This document shows, in pieces, positions 23,901 through 35,177 of a DNA stretch of 64,000 nucleotides. The stretch is from Rehmannia glutinosa (Eukaryota; Streptophyta; Magnoliopsida; Lamiales; Orobanchaceae). The notes under the pieces are model-generated. The model saw nothing but the letters and a program-made list of their open reading frames with translations, ran no database searches and was not told the DNA's origin. Where the stretch lies: the NCBI GenBank assembly GCA_016081115.2, contig JABTTQ020002203.1:372001-436000 (forward strand). The letters are read 5' to 3'. How positions within the stretch are numbered: position 1 is the first letter of the stretch; each line of letters begins with the position of its first letter. A program made the position numbers and the translations under genes.

Positions 23901-24295
23901 TATGGGAGCTCGATTACCACATGTTTTGAATCCCAATGTTTAAATGTAATTGGGTGGAGAGTAATAGTGGCATTAAAGTGGATGATCTTGGTTTCACATT
24001 GGTAAAACTTGATAGGATAGGATTCAAATCCGATTCCTTTATCTTGGGGAGTCAAGCAAACCAAGTGTTTTATATTGAAGACCCTCAAAATCCTGCTTGG
24101 TCTGTTGTACTTGCAACTCCTAATAGGGAGTACTATGATTACATTGATAGTGATGACTTGGAAGCATCTGTGATCACCCACCAGTGTTTTACTAAAGGGT
24201 TGCCACCATTGGATGCCGATGAAAGAGACGAAAATGAACCACCATACATTCGTGATGATTGTGATGGGAATTGGGTTGATAATGCAAATTCTTAA
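20920..24295 (+). pseudogene. TNP2-like CACTA transposase, broken by nonsense codons
   Basis: This gene encodes the catalytic transposase. From ATG at 20920 (MDKEWM) the N-terminal Transpos-assoc domain has a Cys/His pattern (CPCAKCGN...). A central Transposase_21 region with further Cys motifs follows (CTSCPTCG, CPICGE), then DUF4218 (PFERYMKTLKGYVRNRNRPE) and, after two introns, DUF4216 (YGVIEEIWELDY, FKCNWV). The introns have GT-AG ends: about 23374-23451 and 23559-23641. Two stops interrupt conserved sequence: TAA at 23194-23196 in the EEAI-FC motif, and TGA at 23927-23929 between DYHMF and IPMFKCNWV, most simply CGA to TGA. The last codons are near 24292. Confidence 0.92.
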
Positions 24296-24634
24296 TGTAG
24301 TATTTAGTTTGTTTTCTACATAGTTTATGTTTTATTTATTTATTTATTTCAGTCATATGTTTTTTTGTTTTAGGCAGTAAATTTGTAAATTTAACATTGG
24401 CAAATAGGAGCATTTGTTCTTGATACCATTAGTTAATGTACAAAATGAAATGTGTTTGTGGTAATCCCATTCTTCATGAATTGTTAAATTGTATTGCATA
24501 TGTTGTGGGCATATATACGTTTGTGGTAATACCATTCATCATATTTTGTATATACTAGAATCATGTGTTTTGATGATATGATGTCATGTATCTAATATTC
24601 TTGGTCTTTTATGCTTAACAGGATTGTGGACACG

Positions 24635-26616
24635 ATGGCAACTCGTAGAAAGCTTAAAATACGGGATAATGATGAGGAGACTGCACTGAAAAAAAATAAG
24701 AAGCTTAGCATAGAGCATAATGATGAGGAGGTTGATGACATCAGTGAGGGGTGTATCAAATTGTCAAGATCTGAAAGTACCAAATCATGGCGAACGCCTC
24801 GAGGTCCTACGCATATGGATAAGACTGCTAGAGATAGAGCTAAAGGCATAATAAAGGATGTTGTGTTCAACCAACTTGGGCAGCCAATTTGTGATAATGG
24901 TAAGGAAATGCAAAGTAACATTGGTGTGCTTGCTCGACAAAAGGTGAATATAAATTTTAAGTCATGGAAAGAGGTTCATTATGATGTGAAGGAGCATATA
25001 TGGGAACATGTCAACGTAAGTAAGCTGTTGAGTTTTTTTTATATTTTTAGATAAAAAAAATTCGTTATCTTTATTTTATGTGTGTTAACCTTTATAGACA
25101 TATCCTTAATATTTATTCTTTTTTTAGATGTCCTTCAATGTTCCACCAAGCTGGAAAAAAGGATGTTTGACTTCAGCAAATAGTAAGTGGAGGCAGTATA
25201 AATCCGACCTCACCAAGTACATATTTGAAAGATTGGATAGGCCAAATGAGTTAGAAAAACCACCAAAAGGATATACCATTTCAGTAGATGATTGGAGACG
25301 ATTCTTGATCAGTCGCATGACTGATGACTTCAAGGTTATATTTTTTTCTCCCATTTTCCTTTTAGCTCCAAAAAGTCATGTCCAAGTTTTGACTTGGCTT
25401 TTTTGTTTTATAGAAAGTAAGTGAGTCACAAAAGGAAAGAAGAAAGAAAATTAAGTACCCTCATCGACTTTCTCGTAAAGGATATGCACAATTTGCTGAA
25501 GAAATGGTAAGTATTGATTGATTGATTGAATTATTCTTACCATATGTCACTTGAATATGTTAATAGTATTGAAATGTTATTCTCTGATTCATATTCCATG
25601 TAGGCTGATGAATTGGGTGATGATGAAGGTGTCAATAGAGCTATTCTCTGGATGAAAGGAAGAGCCAATAAGAAAGGGGAATTCGATGGAGAAGACTTAC
25701 GACAAATCTGTCACAAAGATTGTAAACAAGCAATAAAATACTATATCCCTTTATTTCATAATTTGCATCTAATTTTAGGTAATCATTATATATTGTGGTG
25801 CATTGCAGGATGATTACATACAACAAAATAAGGAGGGTAAACTTAAATTTAAACCTAAAGAAGATATCCTAACAAAGGCACTTGACTCTTTGGAACACGG
25901 TGGGCGAGTGAGGGCTGTTGGAGGACATATCAATCGATAAAGATACTTTTAGTATTGGTAATTTGGGAAGACCAATTCCGAGAAAGATCAAATTATTGAG
26001 CAGCAAGCCAAGAGATTAGCACAACAAGAGAAAAGGTTTTTTGAACAAGATGCACGCTTAGAGAGATTAGAGGCGATCGTGTACAAAAACACTGAACAAA
26101 AGCTTGAGATCGATGACAAATGTAGTTACAGTGTAAATTTCATGGTATCAAGATTGAAGATGAATTGGTTAATGATAAAAGTCGTCTATACGATGAAGTG
26201 CGTTATGATGATAATGATGATGTGAAGGTGGTCGATAAAACTGTTGATTTCCAGGTATGTTGCATTTATTTTTATATCAATGATACATAAAAATGTGTTT
26301 TATCTATTTTTTAAGTTTTGATCTATTTTGCAATTTCATCTATGTTTAACTTGGTGAATATTTTTTTACACTGGTCTAGGAGGGTAAGCCAGTTGTGTTG
26401 ACTTTAGAATCAGGCATCAATATTGCATATGGTACAATTATTTCCAGCAATGGTTATCCATTACCTAACAATTGCATGTGTGTCGCCATTGATTCTGCAA
26501 TGGATGATTCAGCTCCTTTGCCCGTACAAGATCGATTGAGTGGGTGTAAAAGTATTGGTGATGCTGTGGGAAATCACGTGGCTTGGCCTGTACACTTGAT
26601 AAAGGTTCATGACAAG
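24635..26616 (+). pseudogene. Second CACTA gene: Transposase_24-like region and middle domain
   Basis: The second CACTA protein is usually a DNA-binding accessory of transposition. ATG at 24635 opens MATRRKLKIRDNDEE with a basic/acidic N-terminus. Exons read with GT-AG introns: 24635-25015, 25128-25334, 25414-25506, 25604 to about 25724, and from 25810. They carry VPPSWKKGCLTSANSKWRQYKS, and the Transposase_24 hallmark ILTKALDSLEHGGRVRAVGG at about 25868-25928. Then a stop and frame changes occur, followed by a coiled coil (QQAKRLAQQEKRFFEQ). The exon 26380-26616 encodes a middle domain ending DAVGNHVAWPVHLI, often found between such regions and Ulp1 (I believe DUF8039). It reads into the Ulp1 part at 26709. 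Confidence 0.8.
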
Positions 26617-26708
26617 GTAAATTTGGCATTTGTTTCAATCTAAAAGGCAAAATATTACTTAGTAGTGCATATCTAAGCGTGTACAATTACCTTAATGTAA
26701 GCATGATA

Positions 26709-27800
26709 GGAAAAAGTTTCCCTTCCACAAAAAGTCGATAATGAGTTGCAAGGTCGAAAGTATGCCTACATCATTATGGGTGTTGTATTGCTTTGCCAAG
26801 AATGTTCTTGTTGATGGAAGGGGTATATGTATCCCTATACGACCGATATCTTTGGCGATGATTCCATTATCCACATTTACCTTGACGACATCCTTCCGTT
26901 TTGTAAATTGGAGCCAATATCATATAATTGCATAGTTGGTTACATCTGGTATGATTCAATCTACTTGAACCTTGATTATTCATTATAATAAGGTAATATG
27001 TATATTTATTGAATTGTTTTAATAATTATTCATTTGTCCTTTTTGGAATAATAGTACTTTGTATAAAAAGATGAAGGCAGAAAACAAGGTGCACAAATTT
27101 AGATTTGTAGATCCATATCATGTGGGGCATCAGCCATCATTAAAAATAGATAAAAAGCATCGCCAAAGCCAGTTGGAAAGAAGAGCACGTGTTCTGGCAG
27201 AGAGGCTGAGCGGTACACCACTTGGTACTCTAGTTTTGGTTCCATGTAATGTAGGGTAAGTAATATTTATGATATCACTTTCAATCGCATAATTTACGAA
27301 GTTGAAAACTGAATATTTCATTATGTAATTATATAGCTTCCATTGGATTATGACTGTCATTTTCCCTCACAAAGAGATTGTTTGTTTAATGGATCCTCTT
27401 TATGAGAAGCGCAACCGCGATGAAGATTGGTACATTATTGTGAACATGTAAGGATTGGAAATTTTTTAATGATTGTGTGTGAACTACATGATGATACATG
27501 TCTAACGTTTTTCTTGTTTTATGGTAAAGGGCCTTAAAAATATTCAATGCGGATAATAAAAGAGGGGGAAAAATATACCTACATGGGAAATGCTTAAGGT
27601 ATGCCTAAAGATTAACGGTGATTCAAATGTGTTTATGTATTTGGAAAATAGCAGATATGTTCAAAATTTATTTCGGCATAGTACAGAGCAATCGGATAAA
27701 CTACAATGTGGCTTTTTTGTAATGCGATACATGAGAGAAATAATTCAAAAAGGAGTTGTATCCGATAGCGAGGTTCACTGCAGAAAGCAAATAGTAATAT
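26709..27800 (+). pseudogene. Ulp1/C48 protease domain of the CACTA element
   Basis: Ulp1-type proteases cleave SUMO or related modifiers from proteins; in plant transposons their role is not settled. The N-terminal lead-in, EKVSLPQKVDNELQGRKYAYI, is followed by a frame break and IIHIYLDDILPFCKLEPIS. Later exons carry the catalytic set in order: FHWIMTVI (His, about 27345), CLMDPLY (Asp, about 27390), and EQSDKLQCGFFVMRYM (Gln and Cys, about 27690-27730). Introns with GT-AG ends separate them. It is most likely the 3' part of the gene starting at 24635. The active-site residues are all present, though the whole frame is not open. Confidence 0.82.
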
Positions 27801-28099
27801 ATATTATCTTTTTTCATATTAATTTCGTACATTCAAAATTACTAAGGTTTATAATTTTTTTAGTTGTACGTTTAGTAGTTGGATCGACTAATATTACATC
27901 AATATGTTTTTATTCACGAGTTCAATCAAACCGAGTATTCTTCAAGTGACATCGATGAAGTGCGAGTTGAGTGGGCGAGTGCATATCAAGTTATATAAAG
28001 TAGAAAAGATTGGGGTCTCTCGGATTCGCACTCTCTTGATTACATACATTGTAAGTAATTAACTGCTTTCCTTTAATTTGGTTAAACTTGAGGTGTGCT

Positions 28100-28260
28100 T
28101 GTAATTTTTAGGTGATTCTTTTTTTTTAGGTGATTCTTTTTTTCTTCTTGTATATGCAGTAGTGTGCTTGTAATTTGGCTAAACTTGAGGGTGTGCTTGT
28201 ATATGTGTATATGCAGTGGTGTGCTTGTATATGTGCTTGTATATGGCTGTTGTTTTGAAT
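28100..28260 (+). repeat. Short imperfect repeats (GTGCTTGTATATG and TAGGTGATTCTTTTTTT)
   Basis: TAGGTGATTCTTTTTTT occurs twice in tandem at about 28110-28142, and GTGTGCTTGTATATG variants recur about five times from 28090 to 28245. They belong to the non-coding right part of the CACTA element. Confidence 0.6.
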
Positions 28261-28389
28261 TGATTTGGAATTTGAAGTTGAGTTGAGCAAAATGAAGAAT
28301 TCTGTATCTGAACCCCTCTTGGCCTCAAAGTTACAGGTTTATTTCATATATCCCTTTTTTTCTTGTGTGTGTGCGTGTGTGAGGGAGAG

Positions 28390-28690
28390 AGAGATTGAAG
28401 TTACTGATTTAATGCTGAATCTTGATGTTGGGTATTGAGCATTTATTGAATTCTCTGTTTTTTGTATGTTTTAATGCAAATTAGATAGTTATGATCCAAT
28501 TGAGAAATATTCTTGAATATCTGGGGCATAAAAGTTAATTTTTTTTTTGGAGATTAAAGTTACTGATTTAATGTTGAATCTTTGATGTTGGGTTTTGAGC
28601 ATTTATTGAATTCGATGTTTTTGTATGTATTTAGTGTACAGTAGGTAGTTATGATCCAATTGAAGCAAAAATGTTGAATTTCTATTCAAA
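28390..28690 (+). repeat. About 155-bp tandem duplication in the CACTA right part
   Basis: GTTACTGATTTAATGCTGAA followed by GAGCATTTATTGAATTC and TAGTTATGATCCAATTGA appears at about 28399-28503, and again, with scattered changes, at about 28558-28663. The two copies are adjacent. Confidence 0.75.
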
Positions 28691-29589
28691 TTCTTTAGTG
28701 GAAAAAAGGGTTCTGCTATATGATTATTTTTCAAACAAGTTCAAGTAAATTGATGTGATTAAGACTTTCTACTATTGCAATATTAAGCCATCTTAGAAAG
28801 CATTTCATGTGATGGTTAATATTGATGAGAGCAATGATGAAATTTCTGCAATTCTAGGATAATATTTGTTTCTGTATTCAACTTCAATTCTATTGGATGG
28901 TAAGAGATGATGATTGCTGTATGTTGGAACATGGTGTATTGTGTTGGATAATGGTGTATTATGTTGGATGACTGTGTGAATTAGATCATCATAGATGATG
29001 ATGAAAAGATTATTAAATGCTAGGTAATATGCTATACATTCTCATTGCCTTTTTTGTTTTGGTTTTGCTCATCTATGTCTTCTTGTCCCTATTTTGTTCA
29101 GTTCTGTGTGAGAAAGAATAGTCAATTTAAATGATATTTTCTTGATTTTTCTTTTGCTTGCTTTCATGTTTATATATCTGCTTATACATATATTGTGTAG
29201 TAGATTGTTGTCTTCTTTCATCTTCCCAACAATGATATGGAATAATATTGCTGAGATGTAGTCTTTTTTTTTTTTGCAGATACATATTAGCACAACATGG
29301 CGAAGATGAATTAAGCTGGATTTTATTTTTCTCATTGGTCGGTAGTGAAAGATGGCAAAAATTTAATTAATGACTTCATTGTTTTTTGGTTTTGATGACT
29401 GAAATGGATCTGACGGAATGGTAGAACTCATCTTCGTAATTTTTCTTTTGTTGTAAAGATTCGTATTTGGGGGATTTTGAAATGTGCAATGAAATTGAAT
29501 TTTGAATTTGTTTATTGTATTATATATTAATGGATTATATTTAGAGTTTTTAATTATTTTTGCAAAACATGTGTTGTATTATTTGAAAA

Positions 29590-30004
29590 GACAACAGGTA
29601 TTAGCTGGTGTATTTGGTGGTACTAAATTGTTCTTTTAAAGTAATAGACAACGGTGATCCACCGTTGTCGTTAAGGAAAAATAAAGTGTTGTTGATATTT
29701 GTGTTGTAAAAGAGGGAGACAAAAGACAACTGGTTTCCACCGTTGTCTTATTAATCAAATTACAACAATTATGTTCAACGGTTTCCACCGTTGTTATTGA
29801 CGATATTAGACAACGGTTAATAACTGTTGCAGAACCATTGTCTTTACATTTTTCGACAACGGTTTCGCAACAGTGGAAAACCGTTGTCCTATAATATAAA
29901 GACAACGGTGTAGAACTGTTGTCTTTGAGCGGCCTCTTCCACAACATAGATATCCACAACACTTTTTTTCCCTAAACGACAACAGTGGATCACCGTTGTC
30001 TATT
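29590..30004. repeat. Right subterminal repeats of the CACTA element
   Basis: GACAACGGT, ACCGTTGTC and near variants recur more than a dozen times, mirroring the left end at 18060-18425. Confidence 0.9.
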
Positions 30005-30022
30005 AGCATTTTCCTTGTAGTG

Positions 30023-30894
30023 AATGAAAGTATATATGGGTATACACACTGAAGATAACATTTTTCTTTGCATTCTGCAGTTTTAGGAGCCTGAATTTTT
30101 ATTTGGAAACTGGAGTATAGAGTAAAAATTCATGGCATCCTAAAGTATAAAATTTCTTAAGCACCTAGCAAGCACAAAGGGTATTTCAAAATCATCGATA
30201 AATGAAAAATAAAAAGAAAATAGATAACATTTTTCTTTGCATTTTGCAGTTTTAGGAGCCTAAATGTTCCACAGGTGATTAGTGTCAATACCTCAATCAT
30301 GTTAACTTTAAATTAGTGAATATTCATTATTATTTGGACCAGGCTACTTGTTGAAAAACCATCTTCTTCATTTGTTGGTATGAGCACTAATAAACAAAAT
30401 AGAAAAGACAAGCTTCACCGACGAAATGGATAGGCGATGATTATTCACACCATTACACCTAAGTAAACAATTATTGTTCAAACTGCTATTGGATTATCAT
30501 AAAAACCACTTGATAAAAGCACTCCACAGCTAAAATGTAACCTCATCAATGACTATTTCTTAACTGCAAAACTCAACACAATATTCATACCATTGTTTTT
30601 AAATAAAAATAAAAAGGGATAGAAAAGAAATGACTAAACAACTACACGCCATGGCATAACAAAGAAACTTCATATTTGTAAAAGCAAAATCAACCGGCTT
30701 TCAAGACTACTGTTGTCCTCTATTAACTCTACAACAATAAACTCCATATCTTGTCAGATCAATATTTAAAGGGAATCATAAGATGGTGTGAAGATACTAT
30801 ATGATCATTCATGACAGAATCCAATAAAATTTCTCAACCATTTCCAAAGCTAAAATAAATAAATCAAATTGCAAACCACGTCAGCAAATGCAAT
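30023..30894. other. Non-coding interval with a 45-bp direct repeat
   Basis: GATAACATTTTTCTTTGCAT, then TGCAGTTTTAGGAGCCT, occurs at 30054 and again at 30223, 169 bp apart, with two base changes. No exon was recognised. Because the TBC exon at 32579 needs downstream exons on the minus strand, this may be intron. Confidence 0.55.
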
Positions 30895-31253
30895 CACTAC
30901 AACATAAATGACATTAGGTAACACTCAAAAAATATTACCTAATGGCCATAAAATGTTACTATAGACAATAGGTAGCACTTTTATGGCGCTGCACTTGCCC
31001 GTGCTACCTATAGTCTAAGGTATCACTTTTATTAGCTTTTAGTAACACTTTTTCTAAGTGTTACATTAAGTTTTCTATTGGTAACACTTTGAAAGAATAT
31101 TTCTAAAGTGTTACATATGAATCTTATGTAACACTTTTTTGTAACACTTTTTATATTTGTAACACTTTAAAAAAATATTTCTAAAGTATTACATATGAAT
31201 CTTATGTAATACTTTTTGTAGCACTTCGTAGAAATACTTTTTGTTGTCACTAA

Positions 31254-31318
31254 GTAGATTGGAACCCACGACCTGTAATGTATGAAAGTGGTAATTTGCC
31301 ACTAAGCTAAGTTGATTC
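31254..31318 (-). repeat. tRNA-like (SINE-type) segment inside the miniature CACTA
   Basis: On the minus strand TAGCTTAGTGGC fits the pol III A box, and GGTCGTGGGTTCCAATC, about 40 bases on, is close to a B box (one change from GGTTCGAATC). The spacing is like that of a tRNA. The segment lies in the left part of the transposon, beyond the GTAACACTT repeats. It is too diverged to be called a working tRNA gene; a SINE head or tRNA relic is more likely. Confidence 0.4.
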
Positions 31319-31354
31319 TTATTACAACTTTTGCTTTGTTTTATATATACACAT

Positions 31355-31359
<5 letters not shown>

Positions 31360-31394
<35 letters not shown>

Positions 31395-31460
31395 TATATA
31401 ATATATTTTATATAATAAAGATTATATTTTATAATATATGTATTAAATTATATTATACAC
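31360..31460. repeat. (TA)n microsatellite and AT-rich core
   Basis: A run of TA dinucleotides starts at about 31362 and grades into ATATTATATG-type sequence up to about 31460. Confidence 0.8.
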
Positions 31461-32578
31461 TGTATATATCAAATTTTATATTGTATAGTATATAGTTTGA
31501 AAATCATATTATATTATATATTAAAGGACACACCAACTTAAAAATATCAAAAATATGTAAAATAAATTTATCGACTGATAAATATTCAATAGGTAAAAAT
31601 AAAAAATATGTAAAATATAAAATTAATTTACCGACAGATAAAAAAGTTCTAACAGTAAAAAAAATAATAAAGAAAATAACAAATATATAATTTACCGATG
31701 GTAAAAATTCCTAAGTAATTACAGATAACATCAATTTTCGTTGGTAATTTTTTTTTTTAAAAAGTAAAAAAAATATTAAAAAAAAGTTTAACGATGAAAT
31801 TGGTCTCTGTTAGTAAAAATTAAAAAATAAATAAATAGTAATAATTTATATACATGCGCATTTTCCGTCGGCATTAAGACAAAATTAATTGTCTTCGTAA
31901 AAAATAAAAAAATATAAGCAAAACTAAAATACTTTGTAAAAAGAAAACAAAAATTTAGTTAACAAAAAATAGAGTACATGATGTCTACAATTTTTAGGTT
32001 TGGTGACATCAATTAATTAAATATATCTTTGACATGATTTAATGATAGTTATATAATTTTGTGTTACTAAAATATAGCTTAAAAAGTGTTACAATCAATA
32101 AAATATAGTGTTTTCAAGAGTGCTTCTTAAATAAAGTGATACGTATTTTCGTTACAAAAAAAATAACAAAAACAAAGTGATAAAGTATTACTTATGTAAA
32201 AGTGTTACATATAAGCGTTAAATATTGATAAAAGTGTTACCTATTTGCGTTACCAAAGACATAACAAAAAAAAGTGATACTTAAAAGTGTTACTTATATA
32301 AAAGTGTTACATATATAAGTGTTACATATTGATAAAGTCTTTACAAAAGTGTTACATAAATATTGTAATGTAAAAAGTGTTACAAACATGTGTTACATAT
32401 GCACCTTATGTGAAAAGTGCTACAAAATTTGTGTTACCTAATGTCATTTATGTTGTAGTGAATTTGTACTATTTAATCAAACATCCTGATGTCCGATAAA
32501 CTTGCAAGAAACAAAAAAGGGACAAAATAGAATATTTCATACCAATGATAAGGGGGAAAAGAAAAGAAATAAACAAAC

Positions 32579-32668
32579 CTTGATTCTGAAATTGCATTGG
32601 GGAACATCAGTGCATTCAGGCCGCACCTGATAATAATAATCAACTGGAGTTCCTGGATCCCTCCACAT
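32579..32668 (-). CDS. First coding exon of a TBC-domain RabGAP, partial gene
   Basis: TBC proteins switch off Rab GTPases in membrane traffic. The exon starts MWRDPGTPVDYYYQVRPE and goes on CTDVPQCNFRIK, which matches the conserved start of plant TBC1-type RabGAPs (MW-D-G-P-D-FYEVRPECTDVPKTRFKIK). It ends exactly at a donor, AAG|GTTTGT, at 32579/32578. I chose the Met of MWRD (32668) because the family starts there; an in-frame Met lies three codons upstream at 32677. The next exon (PGKTL...) is not in the window up to the left boundary that I could read, so the first intron would have to hold transposons, or the gene is cut. The reading frame seen is clean. Confidence 0.75.
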
Positions 32669-32677
32669 TTCCAACAT

Positions 32678-33370
32678 ATCAACCGAAATAACAAAAAACT
32701 CATTTAAAAAAAAGGCAAAAAGTAAAAAAGAAAGAAAGAAAATAACTCGAAAAGTTTCCCGAAAAATTGTATAATCAGGGAATTGAGCTATTTCCAAGAA
32801 CCTACAATTAAGTTCAAAACATAGCGTTCTCCTCAAGGCACCCAGATTAATAGCTAGTTCCTTATAACAATGATTCAGGGGACACTTTCAAACCAAAAAC
32901 AAAATGTATCCTCTTTCTTACAGTTTTAGCAGGATGGCGATGTAGGCGGCGAAGGTGTGGCTCTGCAAATGTTCGACCCGACCCGAAACACAAAAAATGC
33001 CTCATTTTATGCTTAATCTCTCTAACAAAAATATTAGAATCCTGAAGGCCCAGAACAAAGATTAGAAGACATAATCTTTGCAAAAAAAAAGCTGCCTTTA
33101 AAATGGGGGGTTTATGGGACAAGCCATAGGGGAGGGATTCAAGCTCAATAGCACGACGGGCGACCCGAATAGGATGCTCCTTATGGAGAAATTGAGCAGA
33201 AAATAAGGAGATTCCTGGTTGTGGGTCAGGACCCGGATTCCATCATGAGCCCATCTCATATCCTTATTCTTCCCAGAAAAATCGATCCTTACCCATTGAA
33301 AAATATCAGATTCTAAATAGAAATGAAAAAAAAAAAAACTGATCCTAGTTGAGGAGAGAAAGGAATTGGG
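32678..33370 (-). promoter_or_regulatory. Likely 5' leader and promoter side of the TBC gene
   Basis: Upstream of the exon on the minus strand there is no acceptor within 30 bp of the ATG, so the first exon probably extends into a leader. Near 33330-33370 the minus strand is rich in C and T (CTCTCCCCAATTCCTTTCTC), as plant leaders often are. An 86-codon open frame at 32862-33122 resembles no known family. Confidence 0.35.
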
Positions 33371-33403
33371 GAGAGATAAAACGTCTTGGAAATTGAAGAG
33401 ATA

Positions 33404-33489
33404 TCCATTTACCTACCCATCTTTAATTTTTCTTTTTTTGCCAAAGATGCCCATTTACCTACCCAACTTTAATTTTTCATTTTTTGCCA
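33404..33489 (+). repeat. 46-bp tandem duplication
   Basis: CCATTTACCTACCCATCTTT then TTTGCCA recurs 46 bp on as CCATTTACCTACCCAACTTT. It lies upstream of the TBC leader. Confidence 0.7.
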
Positions 33490-34499
33490 TTCAACTTAAT
33501 AGTTTAAGTAAGGTTTAATCATATTTTTACAGAAACATTCATACTTTTATGATAGTAGTATAGTAGATTGATGTAATTGTATTTTGTTACTTATTTATGA
33601 ATATTAAGATGTGATTGGATTAATAATGGATAAATTATTCATTTATGTTTTATAAAAAATGAAAATAGTCATATTTTCGAAAATATGTTTTTTAGCCATT
33701 TTGACACGGTCATACCCTTACTGTGTTCTCTGATGAAGTACTTATATATTTCAAAAATTGATACGGTACATTTTTCGGTACCGAGTCATGGACCGGTCAC
33801 TATAAATGATAAAAAAAAGATAAAGTGAAAATTTGAACTCAAAAATGGTAAAAGAAAACATGGTTAAAACTATTTTTATTATAGAGAAGCGGCCAAAAAT
33901 TTGAAGGATTCTTTTTATATTAATATTAGTTGGGGCCCCCTACCTGAAATTTCTGGCTTCGTCACTGAATGGAAATGTGGTCAAATACCTTCAAGGACAG
34001 TTTTGGTCGGATAACAGCTAGGAAAAAAAAAACACATTTATGCATGAATTTTATTTTATTATTCCTGTTTGTTAGACGTTGTCAGAAAATAAGAGATAAG
34101 CCTCATTGTTTTGGTTGTGAAGTTGCAATGAGTGAATGCCTGAGAGTGTTTTTTTTTTAACTAAATTTTGAGTGTTCAATAAAGTGTGATGTTGATCTGT
34201 GGTAAATTTCCGACAGAGATGAATAGTATATATAATTGAAGTAGTACAATAATATAAACTTTCCAGCTTGATTAATAGAGTTAAGTCATTAATAATATGT
34301 TAATACTATTTCGTAAACACAATAATTAGTACTTAGTAGATATATGTTGGAAACTCGTGAATTAGGGAAGAAGGAAAATGACGAGTAGCTAATATTGAAA
34401 TGACCCATGCCAACTCACATACTTAGATGGTGTGATGAAGTTATACTTGAGCATGTGCAGGTGCATGCATGCAAAGGCGAAGTCAGGATTTATTGTACA
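33490..34499. other. Non-coding interval with a transposon end remnant
   Basis: At 33931-33968 the inverse of CAGTGACGAAGCCAGAAATT is followed by GGGGGCCCC, an end type also suspected at 10121. AAGGCGAAGTCAGGATT at 34473 looks like another such end. No coding exon was recognised. Confidence 0.45.
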
Positions 34500-34929
34500 T
34501 TGGGTTTTTTTTTTAGCCGCTTAGGCCACTGAAAATATTTTTTAGCCATCTTTTTCAAACACATCTTTTTTAGCTATTTTGGGGTGTGAAATTCCAAACT
34601 TGCCCTTTAGTAGTTCAAAAGCCCTTTTTGAGTCTAACATTACCATACCCACCAAACTCGAAAAAAGCACAGTGACCGACCCCCAATGTTTCGAAACCGG
34701 CAACATTGACAGCGAAGAAGAAGATGGAGACCGCATCGACCTCTAACCAAATAACCCATTTTCTACCTTTGTGTAATTTCATGTATTTTTGTTGTTTTAG
34801 ATTGTCAATACTTGTTTTAGGTTAGGATTTGTTGTAGGCTTTGTAGAAATTCTAGGTTTTAGATGGTGATATTTGGTTTTGGTGAACTTGAGATGTTGTT
34901 AATGGTGGAAATGGACTGGGCGAAGAAGA

Positions 34930-35090
34930 CGATGGGTAACTCGCAATCCACATGTAACTCGAATTCGAGTTACAGGTTCAACATGTTAGTTTTTGTTTGC
35001 GAGTTACATCTGACTCGAAATCGAGCCACTTTTTAAGGTGACTTGATTTCGAGTCACATGTAAATCGATTTCGAGTTACCTGTCAGCAAG
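34930..35090. repeat. Left subterminal CGAGTTACA repeats
   Basis: CATGTAACTCGAATTCGAGT is a palindrome, and further CGAGTTACA or TGACTCGAAATCGAG units follow. The related right-end array is at 38999-39105. Confidence 0.8.
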
Positions 35091-35177
35091 CAGTACACTC
35101 ACTCTTGGTGTTTTTATTGACAGAATTGGAGATGAAAATGGGGTTGTGCACAGAATTGGACAGACAGAAAAACTGAT

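Larger units (their letters stand above)
18037..30022 (+). mobile_element. Complete CACTA (En/Spm-type) element, about 12 kb
   Basis: The left end is CACTACAAGAAAAATG and the right end is the inverse of CACTACAAGGAAAATG. The 3-bp duplication AAT flanks it (18034-18036 and 30023-30025). Both ends carry dense subterminal repeats of GACAACGGT in both orientations, where the element's own DNA-binding protein would bind. Two genes are on the plus strand: a TNP2-type transposase (20920-24295) and a second gene with Transposase_24-like, middle and Ulp1 regions (24635-27800). Nonsense codons make this copy non-autonomous now. A small hAT-like element lies within its left part. Confidence 0.93.
30895..32460. 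mobile_element. Miniature CACTA element with perfect 30-bp inverted repeats
   Basis: Both ends read CACTACAACATAAATGACAT and then TAGGTAACAC, a perfect 30-bp inverted repeat, flanked by the 3-bp duplication AAT (30892-30894 and 32461-32463). Subterminal copies of AGTGTTAC or GTAACACTT fill about 250-350 bp at each end. The 1566-bp element has no coding capacity; the core is AT-rich and holds a (TA)n stretch and a tRNA-like segment. It lies about 120 bp downstream of the TBC exon, so it probably sits in that gene's first coding intron. Confidence 0.92.

Noticed and set aside
31254..31318. A working tRNA gene
   Set aside because: B-box and stems are diverged and the acceptor stem does not pair convincingly; it is more likely a SINE or tRNA relic.
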